Shown piece after piece: positions 8,636 through 17,015 of a DNA stretch of 64,000 nucleotides. The notes under the pieces are model-generated. The model did not search any database. It worked only from the letters and a program-made list of their open reading frames with translations, and had not been told where the DNA came from. The stretch comes from Paraburkholderia acidicola. Lineage in GTDB: Bacteria; Pseudomonadota; Gammaproteobacteria; Burkholderiales; Burkholderiaceae. The first letter of the stretch is position 1; every line of letters begins with the position of its first letter. The stretch lies in contig NZ_MTZV01000001.1 of the NCBI RefSeq assembly GCF_002362315.1, forward strand, positions 310,001 through 374,000, in the 5' to 3' direction. The translations under genes were made by a program, and so were the position numbers.

Positions 8636-9382
8636 TCAGCGCATCGTCATCAGATCCGCCGCGCGCATCAGGCCGCGCATCTGCGCGCGCCCGGCCAGCA
8701 CGAACCGCGTATGCGCCGTTGTCCAGCCCAGCAGACGCACTTCACCGACCCGTCGTGCCTGCCATTGCGGCTGGGCCGGCGCAGTCCAGTCCCGCACCGA
8801 CAGCAATACGGCAAAGTCGCCGGCTGAATTCCGGTAGATAAAACCATTGGCACGTGCAAATGGTCCGACCTGCGCCGTGCTGCGCTCGACAGGCTGCCAG
8901 CCGAGGCTCGACAGGTCCGGCGCAGTGGTATGCAGCAGGGGCGCAGCCGCAGCGGCTGGCACACTGGCCGGTTGCAGCACGTGTTCCAGCACCATCAGCG
9001 CACCCGCGTCGAGCACCGTGGCGGGTACCCGCGTCGCCCACACCCAGCCGCCGGCCGCGCACACCGCCAGCAGCAGTGCCGCAACGATTGCGCGTAGGTG
9101 CTGACGCAGCCAGCCGGTGCAGCCAGCAACGATCAGCGAGAACCTGGCGAGCGTGGCGAACGGCGGCTGCGCCACATCGCCATCGATGTGCTCGAACGAT
9201 TGCTGCATCTCCCGGTTCAACCGCTCGTAGAACCCCACGCGGCGCGCTTCGTCTGGGCGCGTGCGCAGATAGCGCTGCACCTGTTCGTTACGCTCGGGAG
9301 AAAGACTGCCGTCGACGAAAGCCTGGACATCGGCTTCCGACAGCACGTCAGGGTCGGTGAAGGGAGTGGTTCGCATGTCCAT
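8636..9382 (-). CDS. Second anti-sigma-like membrane protein
   Basis: 248 residues from ATG 9382; an ATG at 9376 is an alternative. I prefer these to the far upstream ATG at 9508, which lies inside the TetR gene. A promoter at 9413-9438 would give a short leader to 9382. The N-terminus (SEADVQAFVDGSLSPERNEQ, about 15-34) matches the anti-sigma opening of the protein at 7116-7979. A membrane segment at about 97-117 follows, then a periplasmic part. No zinc motif is present. It ends 145 bases before the sigma gene. It may be a second inhibitor or a sensor partner; this is inference from likeness and shared promoter. Confidence 0.7.
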   Translation of the reverse strand: MDMRTTPFTDPDVLSEADVQAFVDGSLSPERNEQVQRYLRTRPDEARRVGFYERLNREMQQSFEHIDGDVAQPPFATLARFSLIVAGCTGWLRQHLRAIVAALLLAVCAAGGWVWATRVPATVLDAGALMVLEHVLQPASVPAAAAAPLLHTTAPDLSSLGWQPVERSTAQVGPFARANGFIYRNSAGDFAVLLSVRDWTAPAQPQWQARRVGEVRLLGWTTAHTRFVLAGRAQMRGLMRAADLMTMR

Positions 9383-9412
9383 GTGTGCATCGGGAAACTG
9401 CCATGACAGGGC

Positions 9413-9438
9413 GAACACGGTTGCGACGGGTTTATTCC
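9413..9438 (-). promoter_or_regulatory. Probable ECF-dependent promoter of the second anti-sigma-like gene
   Basis: On the minus strand GGAATAAACC (9438-9429), 11 bases, then TGTTC (9417-9413): the same two elements and spacing as at 8571-8597. It would start transcription about 25 bases before ATG 9382. Confidence 0.65.
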
Positions 9439-9455
9439 AGCGGCTGGACGATAAG

Positions 9456-10055
9456 TCAGGATGGGCCGCAGACCGGGGTTGTAGGGGCAGCTGGTGTGTT
9501 GCGCGCATCGAGCCACGCCTTCGTGTCCGCCAGCAACTGGTCGGATAACGCCGGATCGTCGACGATCCGCGCCAGCATCACCGCGCCGATCATCGCGGCC
9601 CACGCGCCGGTGGCGGCCTGCCGACGCTCGTCGGCGGTCTCTCCCGGCGCGCTCTCGCTGAACTTCCCGATCTGGCTCTGAACGCTGAGCGTCAGTGTGT
9701 GGCGTGCTTCGCCGGACGCGCGCACCGCTTCAGATCCCAACGTCGAGAACAGACAGGCACCGCCCGGGGCATCGCGATGGGCGGCACTCAGATAGAGCGC
9801 GGCAAATTCCGTCAGGTCTTCGGGGAGTCTAGGTGCCGATCCGTCTGCCGGCGGCGTCAGCACATGCGCCAACGCCTGGGCAATCAGGTCGTCCTTCGAC
9901 GTGAAATGCCCGTAGAACGCCCCGTGCGTAAGGCCCGCGGCACTCATGACTTCGGCCACCGTCACGTCCTCGAAGCCGCGCTCACGAAACATACGCGCGG
10001 CCGCTTCGAGTATGCGCTGGCGGTTCTCCGCCACCTGCTCCCGACTGATTTTCAT
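9456..10055 (-). CDS. TetR-family regulator
   Basis: 199 residues. An N-terminal TetR helix-turn-helix (about 10-55; VAEVMSAAGLTHGAFYGHF) is followed by an all-helical ligand domain of the YcdC/AcrR C-terminal type. It is divergent from the SDR gene at 10199 with a 143-base gap that contains a near-perfect 25-bp palindrome. The natural reading is autorepression plus control of the SDR. The inducer is unknown but is likely a small electrophile or aldehyde handled by the reductase. Confidence 0.9.
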   Translation of the reverse strand: MKISREQVAENRQRILEAAARMFRERGFEDVTVAEVMSAAGLTHGAFYGHFTSKDDLIAQALAHVLTPPADGSAPRLPEDLTEFAALYLSAAHRDAPGGACLFSTLGSEAVRASGEARHTLTLSVQSQIGKFSESAPGETADERRQAATGAWAAMIGAVMLARIVDDPALSDQLLADTKAWLDARNTPAAPTTPVCGPS

Positions 10056-10088
10056 CGCCTACCCCTTCATTTGATGCTTGACATTATA

Positions 10089-10113
10089 CATTACGATCAT
10101 CATGATTGTAATG
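10089..10113. promoter_or_regulatory. TetR operator (25-bp palindrome)
   Basis: Arms CATTAC and GTAATG flank inner arms GATCAT and ATGATT around a central C at 10101. Only one pair mismatches. A further GTAATG half-site lies at 10123-10128. The site sits midway between the divergent TetR and SDR starts. Confidence 0.7.
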
Positions 10114-10198
10114 CTGATGTTCGTAATGATTAAGCATGGGCCGCCGTACTGGGCCCTCGATACACCCCCTTAGCTAACGCCCTTAACTGGAATCGATC

Positions 10199-10987
10199 AT
10201 GACTCAACAGACCAAAACCACCGCGCTCGTCACAGGCGCTTCTGCCGGCATCGGCGCCGTTTATGCCGACCGTCTGGCCCACCGCGGATACGACCTCGTG
10301 CTGGTTGCACGAGACGGCGCACGCATGGAAGCCCTCGCGGCCCGTTTGCGCAAGGAAACCGGCGTAGGCATCGACATCATCGCCGCCGATCTCACGAAAC
10401 CCGCCGAGCGGGAAAAAGTCGAGGCACGCCTGCGCGACGACAGCAACATCGGGCTACTCGTCAACAACGCCGGCGCTGCGGCACCGGGCGGATTCGAGGG
10501 CGGCGACGTCGAAGCGCAGGATCGTCTGATCCAGCTCAACGTCACGGCCGTCACGCGGCTCGCTGCCGCGGTGATTCCGCGGTTCATCGCGCGTGGAGAA
10601 GGTTCGATTGTGAATATCGCGTCGGTGGTGGCGCTCGCTCCCGAGTTTCCGCTCGGCATGTACGGTGCGACCAAGGCCTACGTGCTGATGTATTCGCAGA
10701 CGCTGCAGCAGGAGCTGGGTGGACGCGGACTGTATGTGCAAGCCGTGCTGCCGGCCGCGACGCGCACTGAGATCTGGGAACGTTCGGGCCGCGATGTCGA
10801 CGCGCTGCAGGGTGTGATGGATGTGGGCGAACTCGTCGATGCGGCGCTCGTCGGCTTCGATCGCCGCGAAGCCGTGACGATCCCGTCGCTGCCCGACGTC
10901 AAACAGTGGGAAGCGCTGGCTGCCGCGCGCGTGGCGATGGTGCCGAACTTCGCGCAGACGCATGCCGCGCAGCGGTATCAACGGTAA
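10199..10987 (+). CDS. Short-chain dehydrogenase/reductase
   Basis: 262 residues, classical SDR. The NAD(P)-binding motif TGASAGIG is at 12-19, NNAG at 89-92, and the catalytic residues are Ser142 and Tyr155-x3-Lys159 (YGATK). An Arg-containing segment (VLVARDG) after the second strand suggests NADP preference. It is controlled, by inference, by the divergent TetR protein through the palindrome at 10089-10113. It is convergent with the gamma-glutamyltransferase gene. The substrate is not known. Confidence 0.9.
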   Translation: MTQQTKTTALVTGASAGIGAVYADRLAHRGYDLVLVARDGARMEALAARLRKETGVGIDIIAADLTKPAEREKVEARLRDDSNIGLLVNNAGAAAPGGFEGGDVEAQDRLIQLNVTAVTRLAAAVIPRFIARGEGSIVNIASVVALAPEFPLGMYGATKAYVLMYSQTLQQELGGRGLYVQAVLPAATRTEIWERSGRDVDALQGVMDVGELVDAALVGFDRREAVTIPSLPDVKQWEALAAARVAMVPNFAQTHAAQRYQR

Positions 10988-11026
10988 AGTGACTGCGGCG
11001 TTTTTGCCGCAAGCAACATCGTGTCA

Positions 11027-11066
11027 CCTCGCCGTCGCGTAGCTACGTAACGAGCCGGCGGCGAGG
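11027..11066. other. Hairpin between convergent SDR and GGT genes
   Basis: CCTCGCCG (11027-11034) and CGGCGAGG (11059-11066) form an 8-bp stem. A smaller TGCGGC/GCCGCA stem lies at 10994-11011. Neither has a clear T-run, so a terminator role is only possible. Confidence 0.3.
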
Positions 11067-11086
11067 CAACGACGTGCTTCGACAAC

Positions 11087-13066
11087 TCAGCGTGTGACCG
11101 TATCGCCGAGCACGATGCCTTCGCGACGCGGATCGGTACCGCCCTGGAGCAGGGTCCCCGAGCCGCTCGTGATCACCAGCACGGTGTTGACGCCGCTCGC
11201 CTGCGCGGACGTCGACACCTGATGACCAAGCGCTATCAGTCCGGCGATCAGCGGATCGTGCGCGCCGTTGTCGGTGGCATTGATGTCCGGATGTTCGCCC
11301 CCTACCGTCGTCGTCGGACTGTTGCTCGCGCCGAAGTCGACGAGTCCCGCCGACTGCTGCGCATCGAGCCCCCAGTCCAGCGTTCCGACCAGCGTCTTCA
11401 ACACGTACTGCGGAATCGTGCCGCCGCCCGGCGACCCGGTCGCCATCACGAAGTCACCCTTCGAACCATCGGCAGCCTGTTTGAATACGAGCGTAGGCGC
11501 CATCGAACTGCGCGGACGCTTGCCCGGCTGCAGCCGGTTGGCGACCGGATTGCCGTTGCTGTCGTTCGGGTTCGCAGAGAAGTCGGTTAGCTGGTTGTTC
11601 AGCAGGAAGCCGTTGGTCATGTGGAACGACCCCATGCTCGATTCGACGGTCGTCGTCGCGGTCAGCACGTTGCCTTCACCATCGACGATCGTGAACTGGT
11701 TCGTCCCGTGCTCGATCAGCGTGCGATCGACACCGAGCGGCACCGCGCCGAAATTGCCGGGCTGCGCGGTCCCCATGCTGCGGGCGGGATTGATCAGCGC
11801 GGCGCGCGTGCGCAGGTACGGTTTGTTGAGCAGCGTGTCCCAGGTGCCGCCGGGCAGCGGTACGAAGTCGGTGTCCGCGACGTACATGTCACGATCGGCG
11901 TACGCGAGCCGCTCCGCTTCGGTGACGAGGTGCACGCCCGCGACGGTCGGCTTGCCGCCTTCGAGATCGATCGACGTGGGCTTCAGCGACTTGAGATCGA
12001 AGTTCTCGAGAATGCCGAGCGCGGACGCAACCGCGATCCCGCCCGACGACGGCGGCGGCATGCCGCATACCCAGTAAGTCCGATAGGTCGTGCAGACCGG
12101 TTCGCGCCGCTTCGCCTGATAGGCGGCAAGATCCGCAACGGTGGTCTTGCCCGGCGTGATCGTCGAGCCGTCCGCACCGCGCGCCACCGCGATCTTCGCG
12201 ACGATGTCCTGCGCGATCGGTCCGGTGTACAGCGCGTTCGAACCGTTCTGCGCCATGAGCGACAGCGTGTGCGCATAGGCAGGATTCTTGAGCACGGTGC
12301 CGAGCACCTTCGGCGATCCATCGGCATTGAGGAAGTACGCAGCCGCGTCGGGATCGCGCTTCAGGCTCGCCGCATTCGATGCAATCGCGCTCGCGAGGCG
12401 CCCGCCTATCGGGAAGCCGTTCGTCGCGAGCGTAATCGCATCGCCGAACAGATCTTTCCATTGCAGCTTGCCGTGGTCCTGCTGCAACGTCTCGATCAGA
12501 CGGGGCACGCCGATCGTGCCGATCGAGCGGCCGCTCGCGCGCGCGCTCGGCACCGGTACCGAGTGATCGGCAGCGTCGTCGACATAGCGCAGGTAGTTCT
12601 CGGTCGCAGCGGCGGGCGCGGTTTCGCGTCCGTCGTAGGCCTGTACGGTCTTTTTGGCTGCGTCGTAATAGAGCAGCACGCCGCCGGAGCCAAGACCGGT
12701 CGCCTCGGGCACGGTCAGCCCAAGCACGGCCTGGACCGCGACGGCCGCATCGGCAGCGGTGCCGCCCTGCTTCAGTACCTTGCAGCCCGCCGCACTCGCA
12801 TACGCATTCGATGTCACCACCATGTAGGTCTTCGCGTAAACGGCCTTGAGACCGGTCCGGTAGCCGGACGCCGCTTCCGGCAGCGATGGGTCGCCCGGCT
12901 GGTTCGAGCCGACCACGACGGCTGAGCCGCTGTTGTCGACCGCGAGGCAACTGACGTCTTTTACAGGCGCGGGGCCTGCGCTGCTTCCAATGTCTCCTCC
13001 GCACGAGGTCAGCAGCGTCGCCGCCAACACCGCCGACAGGTACGGCCGGATTGTCTTGTGGTTCAT
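11087..13066 (-). CDS. ggt: Gamma-glutamyltransferase, predicted lipoprotein
   Basis: 659 residues. The signal peptide ends in a lipobox (LLTSC, Cys22), so the enzyme is probably anchored in the envelope. The GGT fold is complete. By alignment with the Escherichia coli enzyme, Thr455 in EHGTNQF is the nucleophile released by self-cleavage into large and small subunits. The small subunit carries LLNNQLTDFS and the oxyanion-loop GSPGGGTIP. GGT cleaves the gamma-glutamyl bond of glutathione and related amides. The protein is longer than the usual 560-590 residues, mainly through an N-terminal extension and insertions. It is divergent from the glycosyltransferase gene. Confidence 0.92.
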   Translation of the reverse strand: MNHKTIRPYLSAVLAATLLTSCGGDIGSSAGPAPVKDVSCLAVDNSGSAVVVGSNQPGDPSLPEAASGYRTGLKAVYAKTYMVVTSNAYASAAGCKVLKQGGTAADAAVAVQAVLGLTVPEATGLGSGGVLLYYDAAKKTVQAYDGRETAPAAATENYLRYVDDAADHSVPVPSARASGRSIGTIGVPRLIETLQQDHGKLQWKDLFGDAITLATNGFPIGGRLASAIASNAASLKRDPDAAAYFLNADGSPKVLGTVLKNPAYAHTLSLMAQNGSNALYTGPIAQDIVAKIAVARGADGSTITPGKTTVADLAAYQAKRREPVCTTYRTYWVCGMPPPSSGGIAVASALGILENFDLKSLKPTSIDLEGGKPTVAGVHLVTEAERLAYADRDMYVADTDFVPLPGGTWDTLLNKPYLRTRAALINPARSMGTAQPGNFGAVPLGVDRTLIEHGTNQFTIVDGEGNVLTATTTVESSMGSFHMTNGFLLNNQLTDFSANPNDSNGNPVANRLQPGKRPRSSMAPTLVFKQAADGSKGDFVMATGSPGGGTIPQYVLKTLVGTLDWGLDAQQSAGLVDFGASNSPTTTVGGEHPDINATDNGAHDPLIAGLIALGHQVSTSAQASGVNTVLVITSGSGTLLQGGTDPRREGIVLGDTVTR

Positions 13067-13350
13067 TTCTTTGGTTCGTTGATTGAGATGGATGGGTTCT
13101 GCATGAACACCGCGTGACGCTCACGTCGCTTGCGAAATATTACAAACCGGGAAGGATTGGATGGTCCAGCGAAAGTTTTTTGTTTGCAATCGGAAAATTC
13201 GACATGTGCCGCGCCGCACCGGCAATCCGCAGCCCCTCCATCGATTAATGGCGAATTATTTTTCCGTTTTTTTCGTCTACCTTGCTACGGGTGACAGAAG
13301 CGGTTCGCAGGACGGACCCATTACGCTCCCCCAAGGATCGAGGCGAAGCC

Positions 13351-14295
13351 ATGACGACCCAGCTGAAGGTTTCCATTTGCGTGCCGACGTACAACCGGCC
13401 GGAATTGATTACGCAGTGCATCGATTCGTGCCTGGCACAGACGCACGCGAATATCGAGGTCGTCATCGGCGACGACTCGAAAGACGATCGCACCGAAGCG
13501 CTGATTGCGAGCCGCTATGCGCACGATGCGCGCATCCGTTATCTGCGCAACACGCCCTCACTCGGCCAGGCGCGCAACGTCGCGAGTCTGTTTGCGCGGG
13601 CCACCGGTGACAAGATCCTGCTGATCCACGACGACGATTACCTTGCCGAAGACGGCGTCGAGCGTCTGCTCGCACCGTGGCAGACCCATCCGCTTCTTGA
13701 AGTCGCGTTCGGCAACCAGTACGAAGTTGCGGTGGACGGAACCGTCGACAGCGCCGTCAGTGACAAGCTGAACGCCGATTTCCATCGTGTGAAAGAAGCA
13801 GCCGGTATCCAGCCGCTCGCCGGCAAAACCGGGCTGATCCAGATGTTTCCGAACAATGGCTGGCTCGCCAACGCAGATCTCGTGAAGCGAATCGGCTACA
13901 GCGAGCAGTACGGCATGTGCTGCGACTATGCGTTCGGCGTGGAGTTGTGCCTCGCCGCGCGGCAGGTTTACTACGTGCCCGAGTACGTGTCGTACTACCG
14001 CATAACCGCGGTATCGGTGTCGACGACTACGCGTGGTTCGACCACCTCGGCCTCCGTCAGCGCGTACGCGTTCCTCGACACACTGACATTGCCCGCCGCA
14101 CTTGAGCCGGCTCGCAAAACCGCGTTACGGCGGATCGTACCGATCGTCGTGTCGGTCTATGCGAAGAATGCCGCGCCGTGGCGCGGATTGCGCGTCGCGC
14201 TCACTCATCTCTACGCCTATCGCTATGGCTTGAGCGCGCGCTTCTACTATCACCTTGCGATGCTCGCGCGTGCGACTGTCGCGGCAAAACCTTAA
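13351..14295 (+). CDS. Family 2 glycosyltransferase
   Basis: 314 residues from ATG 13351. The GT-A nucleotide-sugar fold is clear: VSICVPTYNRPELITQCIDS at the N-terminus, GDDSKDD near 38-45 and a DxD-type metal site in LLIHDDDYL. The C-terminal third is helical, with hydrophobic stretches near 270-300. It would transfer a sugar from a nucleotide donor to a surface glycan or lipid. It stands alone, not within a polysaccharide cluster, so the acceptor is unknown. The gap from 13067 to 13350 is AT-rich and holds the promoters of this gene and ggt. Confidence 0.85.
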   Translation: MTTQLKVSICVPTYNRPELITQCIDSCLAQTHANIEVVIGDDSKDDRTEALIASRYAHDARIRYLRNTPSLGQARNVASLFARATGDKILLIHDDDYLAEDGVERLLAPWQTHPLLEVAFGNQYEVAVDGTVDSAVSDKLNADFHRVKEAAGIQPLAGKTGLIQMFPNNGWLANADLVKRIGYSEQYGMCCDYAFGVELCLAARQVYYVPEYVSYYRITAVSVSTTTRGSTTSASVSAYAFLDTLTLPAALEPARKTALRRIVPIVVSVYAKNAAPWRGLRVALTHLYAYRYGLSARFYYHLAMLARATVAAKP

Positions 14296-14316
14296 AAACG
14301 TGGGGAGACCTGGGCG

Positions 14317-14342
14317 GCGCCCGGCGACGTTGTGCCGGGCGC
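14317..14342 (+). terminator. Hairpin after the glycosyltransferase gene
   Basis: GCGCCCGGC (14317-14325), an 8-base loop, then GCCGGGCGC (14334-14342): a perfect 9-bp GC stem 22 bases after the stop. It lacks a T-run, so it may work as an mRNA end or a weak terminator. Confidence 0.4.
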
Positions 14343-14531
14343 ATTCGCCAGTGTGCTGGCTGGGGACTGACTCGGCAGGTGCCGGTTAACCGGTTGCGTC
14401 GGCTTGAGTGAGTAATGCACCGGGACGCTATCCCAGCGTGTCGTTGAGCACGCCGGTGGCGCTACGCTCGGGTCGTGGGTCCCCGGCGATCGTCGTGCTA
14501 CCTTGGGATTTTCACAGGCGTGCGCGGACGG

Positions 14532-15296
14532 CTACCCCGGTGTCCCGTCGCGTGCATCCGCGCCACGTCCGGCCAGTATGTCGCGCCCAGCGGTGTGTAC
14601 GCCAGATGCCGCTACGCGTGCCGGCCGTGTGAGCCAGTACATCGCAAGTCGATCGAGCGCCGTGCACATCACCAGATAGATCAAACCGACGAACAGGAAA
14701 ATCTGCGCCGGGTACACCATCAGCCGGTTGCTGATCTGCGTCGCGACGAACGACAGTTCGCCCACGCCGACGATATAGGCCAGCGACGTATCCTTCACGA
14801 GCGACACCCACTGGTTCACGAACGAAGGCGCCATGATGCGGATAGCCTGCGGCAGCAGCACGTAGCGCAGCGCCTCGACACGCGTAAAGCCGAGCGACAG
14901 CGCCGCCTGCCACTGCCCATCGCCAACCGCGAGAATCCCCGCATGCACCGAGTGCGCCAGGTACGCCCCGCCGATCAGCGACAGCGCGCACACCACAGCG
15001 GCAAGCCCCGGCACGTCGACATGAAACACGACCGGTAAAAGAAAGTAAGTCCAGAAGATCAGCATCAGCACGGGGATCGCGCGGAAGAAACCGATCACCG
15101 CGAGCAGCGGAATGCGCAGCACGCGCCCCGTCAATGCCAGCGCGATGCCACCTGCGAGACCAAGCAGCGCTGATGCGAACGCAGACGTTGCAGCCAGTAC
15201 GAGCGTCAACGCAGCGCCGCCGAGCGGCCCGTCAGGAAACGCCCCGACCAGCAGGTACGGCAGATTCGTGGCGAACAGCGACCATTGCATGTTCAA
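14532..15296 (-). CDS. Polar amino-acid ABC transporter permease (HisM/GltK type)
   Basis: 254 residues with four to five membrane segments and the EAA loop of HisM-type permeases (EALRYVLLPQAIRIMAPSF, about 146-164), which docks the ATPase. The end NQWVSLVKDTSLAYIVGVGEL is characteristic of glutamate/aspartate-type systems. It overlaps the upstream permease gene by 4 bases. It is last in an operon with a second permease and a binding protein. The ATPase gene normally found with these is missing. Confidence 0.9.
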   Translation of the reverse strand: MNMQWSLFATNLPYLLVGAFPDGPLGGAALTLVLAATSAFASALLGLAGGIALALTGRVLRIPLLAVIGFFRAIPVLMLIFWTYFLLPVVFHVDVPGLAAVVCALSLIGGAYLAHSVHAGILAVGDGQWQAALSLGFTRVEALRYVLLPQAIRIMAPSFVNQWVSLVKDTSLAYIVGVGELSFVATQISNRLMVYPAQIFLFVGLIYLVMCTALDRLAMYWLTRPARVAASGVHTAGRDILAGRGADARDGTPG

Positions 15297-16027
15297 CGCC
15301 TTCCGAACGAACGCAGCGAGCGGTCGCGCGCGTGGGCGACAACGTGCGAGACCGATTCAATGGTCGCGACGGCGGCAATGTAGAGGATCGTTGCAATGCC
15401 GAACGCCGCAAACGTTTTGAACGTTTCGGTTTCGACCTGACGCGACGCATACGATAGTTCGGCGAGGCCGATCGCCATCGTTAGCGACGAATTTTTGATG
15501 AGGTTCATGTACTGGCCGAACAGCGGCGGCAACGCGATGCGCACGGCCTGCGGCAGCACGACATAGCGGAACGCCTGCAACGGCGACAAGCCGAGCGCCG
15601 CCGCGGCCAGATGCTGCGCCTCGCGAACACCGCGCAGGCCCGCCTGGAATTCCTGTGCGATAAACGCAGCGGTATAGCAGCTCAGCCCGACCCAACCCGC
15701 GACGAATTCAAACGACGGCCAGCGCAACGAAAACGCCGCAAGGTGTACGACGTGCGGCGCGTTGAGCCATTGCATGACTGCATCGGGCAACAACGTTGCC
15801 ACACCGAAATACCAGAACAGCAACTGCACGAGCAGCGGCGTATTGCGAAACGCCAGCACGTAGGCACCCACCGCACGACGTACCGCGCCGTACGGCGACT
15901 GACGTACCAGCGCCAGCATGAAGCCCGCAGCCGTCGCGGTGACGGCTGCGCACAACGCGAGCCCAACGGTCACGCCGAAGCCCTGCCACAACCACATCAG
16001 ATACTTCGGAGCGAGCGAGACCTGCAT
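15293..16027 (-). CDS. Polar amino-acid ABC transporter permease (HisQ/GltJ type)
   Basis: 244 residues, the partner permease. Features are FRNTPLLVQLLFWYFG near the first third, and the EAA loop (FRYVVLPQAVRIALPPLFGQYMNLIKNSSL) near 155-185. It would form a heterodimer channel with the downstream permease. It lies 14 bases after the binding-protein gene and overlaps the next gene by 4 bases. The operon is read leftward from about 16.9 kb. Confidence 0.9.
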   Translation of the reverse strand: MQVSLAPKYLMWLWQGFGVTVGLALCAAVTATAAGFMLALVRQSPYGAVRRAVGAYVLAFRNTPLLVQLLFWYFGVATLLPDAVMQWLNAPHVVHLAAFSLRWPSFEFVAGWVGLSCYTAAFIAQEFQAGLRGVREAQHLAAAALGLSPLQAFRYVVLPQAVRIALPPLFGQYMNLIKNSSLTMAIGLAELSYASRQVETETFKTFAAFGIATILYIAAVATIESVSHVVAHARDRSLRSFGRR

Positions 16028-16040
16028 CGTCGGATCGTGC

Positions 16041-16853
16041 TCAGGTCTTGTCGCCGATCTTGAAGATGCGCGCGAGCGGCGTCTTCGTTTGCGGACCGAA
16101 CCAGCGGTTGTAGATCTTCGCCGCCGAGCCGTCGGCTTCGAGGCCCTTCAGCGTATCGTTGACGAACGCGGTCAGGCGCGTCTCGCCCTTCGGAATGCCG
16201 ACGCCCATGTAGTCGTTCGAGAACGTGAACGCAGGGATCTCGTAGTTCTGCTTGTCCGGCACGTTGGCGAGCAGACCGACCAGCTTCGGACCATCCTGTG
16301 TGATCGCCTGGACGTTGCCCGCGCGCAGCGCGGCGAATGCGAACGGCGTGTCGTCATAGGCGACGATGGTTGCCTGCGGGAATTTCTCGCGCAGCGTGAT
16401 CTCGTTGGTTGTGCCTTTATCGGCGCCGACGCGAAGACCGTTGATCTGGTCGGCGGATTTCAGCACGCCTTTCTTCGCGAGAAACTGCTGGCCCGACGAG
16501 AAGTACGGAATGCTGAAATCGACCTGCTTCGCGCGTTCGTCGGTGATCGTGAAGTTTGCAAGCACGAGGTCGACTTTCTTCGACGCGAGGAATGGAATGC
16601 GGTTGGCCGGATTGGTCGGTTGCAGCTCGAGCTTCACGCCGAGCTTGTCGGCGATCGCTTTCGCGTAGTCGACATCGAGACCGACGATATGGTTGCTTGC
16701 CGGATCAACGAAGCCGAATGGCGGGTTGCTGTCGAACGTTGCGACGCGCAGTACGCCGGCTTTCTTGATGTCGTCGAGCCGGTCGGCGTGTGCAACGCCC
16801 GACACCGCGACCATCAACCCCATCAGGCATGTAGCGAGAGTTTTGAATTTCAT
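16041..16853 (-). CDS. Amino-acid ABC transporter periplasmic binding protein
   Basis: 270 residues from ATG 16853, preceded by AAGAAGG. The signal peptide runs MKFKTLATCLMGLMVAVSG to VAHA. The family 3 binding-protein body follows: RLDDIKKAGVLRVATFDSNPPFGF, LDVDYAKAIADKLGVKLE, NFTITDERAKQVDFSIPYF and the Asp-containing ligand loop. Such proteins usually capture glutamate, aspartate or a related polar amino acid. It is first in the operon with the two permeases. Confidence 0.9.
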   Translation of the reverse strand: MKFKTLATCLMGLMVAVSGVAHADRLDDIKKAGVLRVATFDSNPPFGFVDPASNHIVGLDVDYAKAIADKLGVKLELQPTNPANRIPFLASKKVDLVLANFTITDERAKQVDFSIPYFSSGQQFLAKKGVLKSADQINGLRVGADKGTTNEITLREKFPQATIVAYDDTPFAFAALRAGNVQAITQDGPKLVGLLANVPDKQNYEIPAFTFSNDYMGVGIPKGETRLTAFVNDTLKGLEADGSAAKIYNRWFGPQTKTPLARIFKIGDKT

Positions 16854-17015
16854 TTTTATGGACCTTCTTGTTCGAGAGACGTTATCGGTTATCGATTGGC
16901 AGACCCGTGTGCACCGCTTGTGACGATGCACGGGTCGCTACGATAACAGCCGCCTGTCGAGCGCAGAACCAAGCATTGGTCCTGTAAAAAGCGTGTTTTC
17001 TGCTAAAGCGCGGGT

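Noticed and set aside
11889-13124. A 411-codon minus-strand frame over ggt
   Set aside because: Alternative frame of ggt; Arg-rich and without motifs.
14382-14393. Palindrome CCGGTTAACCGG
   Set aside because: Short, in a non-coding tail between genes of opposite strand, with no promoter nearby.
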